Shown here piece by piece: positions 6,940-11,826 of a stretch of DNA of 11,826 nucleotides. The stretch's first letter is position 1; every line of letters starts with the position of its first letter. The DNA is taken from NCBI GenBank assembly GCA_003230435.1, contig QIDW01000215.1, positions 1 through 11,826 on the forward strand, written 5' to 3'. Source of the DNA: Acidimicrobiia bacterium. GTDB lineage: Bacteria; Actinomycetota; Acidimicrobiia; Spongiisociales; ZC4RG35. Under the pieces are notes generated by a model. That model saw only the letters and a program-made list of their open reading frames with translations, had not been told where the DNA came from and searched no databases. The position numbers were made by a program, and so were the translations under genes.

Positions 6940-7599
6940 TCAGTGACCGATGTCGTGATCGCCTGCCTCCACCAACCCGCTCTCATAGGCGAAGATGACC
7001 ACTTGGGCACGATCGCGCAATCCAAGCTTGGTGAGGATGTTCGACACGTGGGATTTGACTGTCGCGGCCCCGATGAAGAGCTGCTCGGAGATCTCGGCGT
7101 TGCTGGCCCCGCCGGCAACGGCAACCACAACCTCTCGCTCCCTGTCCGTAAGACGTTCCAGACGCCCTGATGTCGCGGTGTCGACCGCCAACCGGTCGGC
7201 GAACTTGCCGATCAAACGTCGGGTAATCGATGGGGCGAGCAACGCTCCCCCATCGGCCACGCTACGCACTGCCCCGACGAGTTCCTCAGGGGGGATGTCT
7301 TTCAGCACGAACCCGCTGGCGCCGGCCCGCAAGGCTCGATATACGTATTCGTCTGGGTCGAACGTGGTCAGTATCAACACCCGAACTTCCCAGTCGGCCT
7401 CAGCAATGATCCTCGACGTTGCTTCCAGCCCGTCCATCTCAGGCATCCGGATGTCCATGAGGACTACGTCGGGACGGTGATCGAATACAACCTGAATGGC
7501 CTCAACACCGTTGCCTGCCTCCGCTACCACTTCGATGTCGTCCTGATGATTGAGCACCATGGCGAACTGATCGTCGACAACGACTACACGAATGATCAG
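6940..7599 (-). CDS. NarL/LuxR-type response regulator, CTG start, apparent internal deletion in receiver
   Basis: DNA-binding partner of the adjacent kinase, about 219 residues. The receiver shows Asp9-Asp10 (VVVVDDQ), phospho-acceptor Asp49 (LMDIRMPEMDG), Thr78/79 (LTTFD) and Lys100 (FVLKD). A LuxR-type helix-turn-helix occupies about residues 149-209 (LTDREREVV to ATVKSHVSNILTKL). The first ATG, at 7560, would remove the first beta-strand and both acidic residues. The frame stays open upstream to CTG 7599, which overlaps the kinase stop as CTGA and has GAGGAG five bases upstream, so CTG is the likely start. Between DDQ and DDIEVV there are only eight residues where relatives usually have about 14, and Asp10 to Asp49 spans 39 rather than about 45. 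Helix 1 therefore seems shortened by about six residues, and phosphorylation competence is uncertain. Confidence 0.88.
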   Translation of the reverse strand: MIIRVVVVDDQFAMVLNHQDDIEVVAEAGNGVEAIQVVFDHRPDVVLMDIRMPEMDGLEATSRIIAEADWEVRVLILTTFDPDEYVYRALRAGASGFVLKDIPPEELVGAVRSVADGGALLAPSITRRLIGKFADRLAVDTATSGRLERLTDREREVVVAVAGGASNAEISEQLFIGAATVKSHVSNILTKLGLRDRAQVVIFAYESGLVEAGDHDIGH

Positions 7600-8779
7600 G
7601 GTCGCTCCTCGCCGATCGGCAGATGAGCAACCACCTGGAAGCCGCCACCCGATCTTGGTCCGGCATCGAGGGTCCCACCCAGGAGCGCCGCCCGCTCCCG
7701 CATGCCATCGATCCCATGACCCGACCCTGCCAGGATGGTGAAACCGGGCCCCTCGTCAATGACCTCGATGGTGACCCCCGCGTTGTCGACACTGGTCAGC
7801 ACCTTGGCCCGGGCGCTGGGCCCCGCATGTTTGAGAACGTTGGTCAATGCCTCCTGGACAATACGGAAAGCGGAAAGCTCGACACGAGCAGGCAGGCCGA
7901 TTTCGGTGCCCTCCATCGTCAGCGAGACGGACAGACCTGCCTGATTGAACTCGTCGACGAGGAGCGGAAGATCCGAGAGACCCGGCTGAGGCCTGAGCCC
8001 GTCCGTCTCGGCCTCCGGTCGCAAGACGCCAAGCAGGTGGCGCAGCTCATCCAGAGCTTGGCGTCCTGTTTCTTCGACCGCTTTCATCGCCTGGAACGCA
8101 CCCTCGGGATCGTCAGCAAGAACCGTCTTGGCGGCGCCTGCTTGCACCGTCATCAAACTCACCCGGTGGGCGACGACGTCGTGCAGTTCCCGCGCGATGC
8201 GGGTTCGCTCCTCGGCCAGAGCTCGGGCAGCTTCGGCCTCTGCCTCTCGATTTGGGCGGCCCGCTCGCCACGAAATCGCATACGCCATCCCAGATACCAG
8301 ATGAAGGTCAGGAAGAAGACCCCAAACACGACGCCTCCAACACCGGCCTCTGGGTCGGTGATCAGCGAACTCAGAGCAACGAGGATGGCGGTGCCCAGTG
8401 CGAAATACGCCCTACGCACACCGGTCGAGTAACCACTCACGCTGTAGAGGGCAATGACGAATGAGACTCCCACCACCTGCGAGTAACCCAGAAGCGTCGA
8501 TAGAAGAGTCGCACCCACTGTTACGACGAAGACCACAACCGGTAGCGACCGACGCCAGAGAAGGGCGGCGCTGGCCACGGCAAATACCAAGAAGGCGGCC
8601 GGGGGCACGTCGCCGAGTGACCTGATCGCAAGGTCGCCCTCGTTGGCGTCATCGACCACGAACAGTGCGAGAGCGAACACAGCAACCGCAAGGACGGCGT
8701 CGGAGACTCGTGGCCAGCGGGCGAAGGGCCCTCGCCAGGGTTCGGCGAGGGCCGGGGGTTGTTGGTTCGAGTGACCCAT
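7596..8779 (-). pseudogene. Membrane sensor histidine kinase (HisKA_3), frameshifted
   Basis: NarL-family sensor kinase split between two frames. The 5' part from ATG 8779 encodes a cytoplasmic N-terminus and about six hydrophobic helices (residues roughly 27-42, 59-75, 79-97, 102-118, 123-140, 146-163), then WRMRFRGERAAQIER. After codon 179 (about 8243) the frame must move by -1 to continue as AEAEAARALAEERTRIAREL. Next come the phospho-His in RELHDVVAH (His codon 8181-8183), the N box FRIVQEALTNV and the ATP-lid motifs DEGPGF and GHGIDGMRERA, ending in GEERP. One base is missing: the span is 1184 nt against 1185 for 394 residues. No slippery heptamer is seen, so this is mutation or a sequence error, not obvious programmed frameshifting. 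An ATG at 8288 could still make a soluble kinase fragment. TTG 8788 is an alternative start. Confidence 0.85.
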
Positions 8780-8786
8780 CCCCCCC

Positions 8787-8792
8787 AACCTA
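8787..8792 (-). promoter_or_regulatory. Possible -10 box for leaderless transcription of the kinase gene
   Basis: TAGGTT on the minus strand ends seven bases before ATG 8779, placing the transcript start at the ATG. No clear -35 box is seen. A perfect 5-base inverted repeat ATGAC-G-GTCAT lies just upstream at 8797-8807. Weak, pattern-based. Confidence 0.25.
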
Positions 8793-8900
8793 CGCCATGA
8801 CGGTCATCGTCCTCATCCTTCCACAGGGGGATCTGGGAGCCCACTTCACGGGGGATTGGCGACCTCGATCCGACCTGGCTGACCCGACTCACGGAGGGGG

Positions 8901-8916
8901 TCGACAACGTTCTCGA
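8901..8916. repeat. Imperfect 16-bp palindrome, operator candidate upstream of the MMPL gene
   Basis: TCGAC-AACGTT-CTCGA is symmetric about AACGTT except for one base pair (positions 8905 and 8912). It sits five bases upstream of the candidate -35 box of the MMPL promoter, a common place for an activator or repressor site. A link to the neighbouring NarL-type regulator is inference. Confidence 0.35.
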
Positions 8917-8921
8917 GGGCG

Positions 8922-8950
8922 GTGACCGTGGCATCCCCCGCCCATACCTT
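8922..8950 (+). promoter_or_regulatory. Candidate promoter of the MMPL transporter gene
   Basis: GTGACC (8922-8927), a 17-base spacer and TACCTT (8945-8950) form a plausible actinobacterial sigma-70 promoter. Transcription would start near 8957 and leave a leader of about 48 bases. AAGGAG at 8991-8996 lies eight bases before GTG 9005 and sets that start. The rest of the 8789-9004 gap holds no reading frame of note. Confidence 0.4.
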
Positions 8951-9004
8951 CGTTTCCGTAACGCCGAGCACAGCGCTCGCACACGATACGAAGGAGAACA
9001 ACAC

Positions 9005-11239
9005 GTGAGACTCTCAACCGAATCGATGGCACGATCAACCGCTCGCCGTCCCTGGCGGACAGTGGTCGTCTGGATCTTCGCCCTGATCACCGCAGGAGTG
9101 CTGTCCTCGCAGCTGCTCGGCGGCGCCCTGACGACCGAGTCCGAGTTCACCAACGACCCCGAGTCCAAACGGGCTGCAGCGATGTTGGAGGAGAGGCTTC
9201 GCGGCCCTGAGGTCGATACCGAGTTCGTTGTAGTGACGGCTGATTCAACGGTCGCCGAGCCGGAGTATCAGGCCTACGTGTCAGAGCTGCAGTCCACTAT
9301 CGAGTCTCTAGGCCCCGACGTCGTCCAGTATGTCGGTAGCTACCTGACAGAAGATGGCCCGGTCTCCGAGAGCGGCCAATCGACTTTGCTGCCCGTCATC
9401 TTGGCCGGCGTCGACCGTGCAGCTGTGACCGACAATGCCGAGCTGGTAGTGGCCACCGTGAAGAGCGTGGACGCTCCAGCAGGCTTCGAGGCGGTCGTCG
9501 CCGGTGGCGCCACGTTGGAGAACGACTTCATCCGCCTCGCCGAGGAAGGCCTCCAGAAGGGTGAGACGATCGGTTTGGCGGTAGCTCTCGTCGTGCTGGT
9601 GCTCGTGTTCGGCGCTGTCGTCGCCGGGTTGATCCCGATCATCCTCGCGGTGGTGGCGATTGCCATCTCCCTGGGCGCTGCTGCGGTGGTCGGCCAGGTG
9701 TTCGATCTGTCGTTCTTCATCACCAACATCGTCACGATGATTGGCCTGGCGGTCGGCATCGATTACTCGCTGTTCATCGTCTCCCGCTACCGCGAGGAGC
9801 GCGCCAAGGGCCTCGATAAGTTGGAGGCCATCACCCATGCCGGTGCCACTGCGAGCAAAGCGGTGTTCTTCTCCGGCCTCACAGTGATGGTGGCTCTCAC
9901 GGGCATGCTGTTGCTGCCGGACACCGGCTTCCGCAGCATCGGGATGGGGGCGATCCTCGTCGTGCTCGTCGCCGTCGCCGCCTCACTGACCCTGCTGCCC
10001 GCGGTGTTGGCACTGCTGGGCGACAAGGTCGAAGCCATACGGATCCGCGGTAGAAGCAAAAAGGCCCAACAGAGGCAAGGTCGCTTCTGGAATCTGATCA
10101 CGGGCATGGTGATGCGCCGACCCGTGGTGAGCCTGGTCCTTTCCGCCGGCATCCTGATTCTGGCCGCACTGCCCTACTTCAGCATGAACACCGGGTTCTC
10201 GGGTGTGAGCACGCTGCCTGATGAAGTGGAGTCCAAGCAGGCGTTCCTGGTCCTCGAGAGCGAGTTCTCCGGAGGTCTCGGTTCGCCGGTGGAAATCGTG
10301 ATCGATGGAGAGATCACCCCATTGGTGATGGCCTCCATCGAAGACTTGCAGACGGAGTTGGTAGCCGATCCATCATTCGGCCTGCCCGTCGCCGAGGTCA
10401 GCGAAGCAGACAACCTGGCGTTGGTGTCGGCGCCTCTCTCCGGGGACATCGCAGGTGACGACGCGATGAACGAGGTCCGTGAACTGCGCAACAACGTCAT
10501 TCCCCGGCTGTTCGGCAACGTTCCGGTCGAAGTGCTGGTCGGAGGCGACACCGCGTTCAACGTGGACACTCTTGACCAACAGACGAAGTACACCCCGATC
10601 GTGTTTCTGTTCGTGCTCGGCCTCTCGTTTGTGTTGCTGACCGTGGCGTTCCGCTCGCTGGTGGTCCCGGCAAAGGCGATCGTGATGAACCTGCTTTCGG
10701 TGGGAGCGGCCTATGGCCTCATCGTGTTGTTCTTCCAACAAGACGTGGGTCCGGAGCTCTTCAAGAACATCGCGAGCTGGCTGGGCTTCGGCCAGGTCGA
10801 GGCTATCGAGGCCTTCTTGCCGCTGTTCCTGTTCACCATCCTGTTTGGGCTCTCGATGGACTACCACGTATTCCTGCTCAGCAGGATCCGTGAGCGGTTC
10901 GACCAAACCGGTGACAACAGCGAGTCAGTCGCTTACGGGCTCCGCACCACCGGTGCCCTTATCACCGGGGCAGCCGCCATCATGGTTGCCGTCTTCGCCG
11001 GCTTTGCTGCCGGCGAACTAGTGGCCTTGCAGCAGATGGGGTTTGGATTGGCGATAGCCGTTGCGCTCGACGCCACCATCGTCCGATCCATTCTGGTTCC
11101 CGCCACCATGAAGCTCCTCGGCGACCGCAACTGGTATCTGCCGTCATGGCTCGAGTGGCTGCCGAAGGTCAACATCGAGGGTGTAGCAACACCCGAGACA
11201 GGTCCTGAGCCCGAGCGGGAGCTCGTTTCGGCCGGCTGA
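9005..11239 (+). CDS. MMPL-family RND-type membrane transporter
   Basis: Proton-driven inner-membrane exporter of 744 residues, related to actinobacterial MmpL and YdfJ-type proteins that move lipids or amphipathic drugs. The layout is the classical duplicated RND fold. TM1 is at about 20-40, followed by an extracytoplasmic domain to about 187 and then five helices to about 335. TM7 lies near 373-392, with a second extracytoplasmic domain to about 528 and five more helices to about 700. The proton-relay Asp-Tyr pairs are present in both halves: Asp253-Tyr254 in GLAVGIDYSLF and Asp619-Tyr620 in GLSMDYHVFL. The short cytoplasmic tail (WYLPSWLEWLPK) is typical. Start GTG 9005 has a good AAGGAG site. 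It is divergent from the kinase gene, so the two-component system probably regulates it. The gene is intact; the cargo is unknown. Confidence 0.95.
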   Translation: MRLSTESMARSTARRPWRTVVVWIFALITAGVLSSQLLGGALTTESEFTNDPESKRAAAMLEERLRGPEVDTEFVVVTADSTVAEPEYQAYVSELQSTIESLGPDVVQYVGSYLTEDGPVSESGQSTLLPVILAGVDRAAVTDNAELVVATVKSVDAPAGFEAVVAGGATLENDFIRLAEEGLQKGETIGLAVALVVLVLVFGAVVAGLIPIILAVVAIAISLGAAAVVGQVFDLSFFITNIVTMIGLAVGIDYSLFIVSRYREERAKGLDKLEAITHAGATASKAVFFSGLTVMVALTGMLLLPDTGFRSIGMGAILVVLVAVAASLTLLPAVLALLGDKVEAIRIRGRSKKAQQRQGRFWNLITGMVMRRPVVSLVLSAGILILAALPYFSMNTGFSGVSTLPDEVESKQAFLVLESEFSGGLGSPVEIVIDGEITPLVMASIEDLQTELVADPSFGLPVAEVSEADNLALVSAPLSGDIAGDDAMNEVRELRNNVIPRLFGNVPVEVLVGGDTAFNVDTLDQQTKYTPIVFLFVLGLSFVLLTVAFRSLVVPAKAIVMNLLSVGAAYGLIVLFFQQDVGPELFKNIASWLGFGQVEAIEAFLPLFLFTILFGLSMDYHVFLLSRIRERFDQTGDNSESVAYGLRTTGALITGAAAIMVAVFAGFAAGELVALQQMGFGLAIAVALDATIVRSILVPATMKLLGDRNWYLPSWLEWLPKVNIEGVATPETGPEPERELVSAG

Positions 11240-11250
11240 CTCAGACACTT

Positions 11251-11280
11251 GCCGGAGGGACGCTGCCGCGTCCCTTCGGC
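11251..11280 (+). terminator. Strong hairpin, terminator of the MMPL gene
   Basis: A 13-bp stem (11251-11263 with 11268-11280) containing one G-T wobble closes a TGCC loop, 11 bases after the MMPL stop. No T run follows, as is common for terminators in high-GC actinobacteria. Confidence 0.75.
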
Positions 11281-11294
11281 GTGCACTGGTGTGA

Positions 11295-11520
11295 ACGCCG
11301 AGGCGGGAGCTCACGGTGAGAGTTCGCAACAGCATCCTCCTGGTCGAGCCCGGCATCGCAGACGACGCCAATGCTGTCGTTGAGCTCACCATGGCGCAAC
11401 TGGCCGGGTCGGTCCGGCACCACGAGCTCAGAAACGATCGACGGCGACCCCGAAGCATTCGGAAAGCTCCTGGGGGTCCTGGACAGAGACATCACCGGAT
11501 TCAAGATGCACCAGCGTTGA
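11295..11520 (+). pseudogene. Degraded C-terminal (SCP2-like) domain of an alkyl sulfatase
   Basis: Two adjacent plus-strand frames together look like the end of a linear alkyl-sulfatase C-terminal domain. The first (11295 to about 11420) reads ELTVRVRNSILLVEPG, ADDANAVVELTMAQLAG. The second (about 11420-11520) reads TIDGDPEAFGKLLGVLD and ends DITGFKMHQR before TGA 11518-11520. In intact relatives these pieces are joined: a VRNxVL...DAxVxLT strand pair, then a GDPxALxxLLxxLD helix. Here they are out of frame with each other, and everything upstream, including the whole metallo-beta-lactamase catalytic domain, is missing because the MMPL gene and its terminator occupy that space. The remnant therefore has a 5' truncation plus an internal frameshift. 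No promoter or ribosome site belongs to it. Identification is from remembered family motifs and should be treated as likely, not certain. Confidence 0.6.
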
Positions 11521-11542
11521 AGACGCATCCGCTATGAGCCGG

Positions 11543-11565
11543 GGGCCTCTTCATTCAAGAGGCTC
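11543..11565. terminator. Hairpin between convergent remnants, possible bidirectional terminator
   Basis: A 7-bp perfect stem GCCTCTT/AAGAGGC (11545-11551, 11557-11563) with a CATTC loop extends to nine pairs through one wobble. It lies after the sulfatase remnant on the plus strand and after the DUF1326/DUF2182 genes on the minus strand. No T run on either side. Confidence 0.5.
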
Positions 11566-11604
11566 AGCGGCCTCGTAGTACAAGCCGCTCACTTCCCAAG
11601 CCAT
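11551..11604 (-). pseudogene. Start of a DUF1326 gene, cut off after about 12 codons
   Basis: A strong ribosome site (AGGAGG, inside the DUF2182 stop region) precedes ATG 11604, one base after the DUF2182 stop. The frame reads MAWEVSGLYYEA and then AEPLE before TGA 11551-11553. Intact DUF1326 proteins begin the same way, with M-[AS]-W-x-[VI]-x-G-x-Y-x-E-[AT]-C and then a Cys-rich motif, and are commonly encoded next to DUF2182 proteins. The match stops exactly where the first cysteine is expected, so the rest of the gene (about 200 residues in relatives) has been lost at about 11568. An alternative is a genuine 17-residue peptide, but the neighbour makes the remnant reading more likely. Confidence 0.6.
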
Positions 11605-11605
11605 G

Positions 11606-11826
11606 TCAACCTCCTATGACAACAACGGCGCCCCACAGCGCCAGAACCACTCCACCGGCCCGCGAAACCATGACACCCCTTGGAGCGACCTTCTCTGCGA
11701 GGACGAAGATGGCGAGCACTGCAACCCAGGCGAGGTTCATCACGCCGAGCACGAACAGCAGGATCATCAGCGACCAGCAGCACCCGAGGCACAACCTCCC
11801 GTGATGCAATCCCATCCGCAACGCTC
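11606..11826 (-). CDS. DUF2182 family membrane protein, C-terminal part (5' end beyond window)
   Basis: The minus frame is open to the right edge and encodes the last 72 or so residues of a predicted multi-pass membrane protein. GLHHGRLCLGCCWSLM contains the conserved CLGCCW cysteine cluster near the end of DUF2182 proteins, sometimes described as predicted metal-binding. Two hydrophobic helices follow, LLFVLGVMNLAWVAVLAIFV and VVLALWGAVVVIGG, separated by LAEKVAPRG. Intact members are about 250 residues. TTG 11821 or ATG 11815 would be internal, not true starts. It is followed one base later by the truncated DUF1326 start, its usual partner. The biochemical role is not established to my knowledge. 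Confidence 0.8.
   Translation of the reverse strand, partial: ALRMGLHHGRLCLGCCWSLMILLFVLGVMNLAWVAVLAIFVLAEKVAPRGVMVSRAGGVVLALWGAVVVIGG

Noticed and set aside
8237..8251. Programmed -1 ribosomal frameshifting in the kinase gene
   Set aside because: No X-XXY-YYZ slippery heptamer in the reading frame and no strong downstream hairpin noticed; a one-base deletion or sequence error is simpler.
9308..9838. Long minus-strand frames inside the MMPL gene
   Set aside because: Low-complexity His/Asp/Gln- or Ser/Thr/Ala-rich products, typical of the antisense of hydrophobic transmembrane coding sequence.
11241..11528. Minus-strand frame of 95 codons after the MMPL gene
   Set aside because: It runs through the terminator hairpin and is antisense to the recognisable sulfatase remnant; it has no motif and no ribosome site noticed.

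Overview
The window looks like a chromosomal segment from a high-GC actinobacterium. The evidence is a GC content of roughly 60% by eye, GTG, TTG and probably CTG starts, tight minus-strand operons with 4-base overlaps, a NarL-type two-component system beside an MMPL transporter, and a DUF2652-SRPBCC protein. A lineage such as Acidimicrobiia is possible, but that is inference from gene content. There is no plasmid, phage, insertion sequence, CRISPR array or intact RNA gene. Almost everything left of 8.8 kb is on the minus strand.

Layout. (1) Positions 1-5131, minus strand: a five-gene catabolic operon. In transcription order it encodes a DUF6282/amidohydrolase-like TIM-barrel protein, a class III aminotransferase, and the FAD (medium), [2Fe-2S] (small) and molybdopterin (large) subunits of a xanthine dehydrogenase-family hydroxylase. 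The large subunit runs off the left edge. Gaps are 19 and 3 bases, then two 4-base overlaps. A candidate promoter lies at 5188-5216. (2) Positions 5306-6472, minus: a DUF2652 (nucleotide-cyclase-like fold) protein fused to an SRPBCC domain. (3) Positions 6490-6741, plus: the 5'-truncated remnant of a PIN-domain gene, head to head with it. (4) Positions 6940-8779, minus: a NarL/LuxR response regulator and its membrane histidine kinase. (5) Positions 9005-11239, plus: an intact MMPL/RND-type exporter, divergent from the kinase. (6) Positions 11240-11826: a strong hairpin, a degraded alkyl-sulfatase C-terminal domain, a second hairpin, the first 12 codons of a DUF1326 gene, and the C-terminal part of a DUF2182 membrane protein running off the right edge.

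How the genes fit together. The operon probably oxidises and transaminates one small nitrogenous compound. The substrate is unknown: the large subunit keeps most xanthine dehydrogenase pocket residues but has Tyr where the purine-binding Arg is expected. The two-component system would be expected to control the divergent MMPL pump. However, the kinase carries a -1 frameshift before its His box, and the regulator appears to lack about six residues of its first helix, so the pair may be decaying. Both the PIN gene and the 11.3-11.6 kb junction show gene erosion, so the strip from 6.5 kb to the right edge has been rearranged more than the catabolic operon.

Nothing here is demonstrably a new system. 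The best candidate for undescribed biology is the five-gene molybdenum hydroxylase/aminotransferase/DUF6282 operon.
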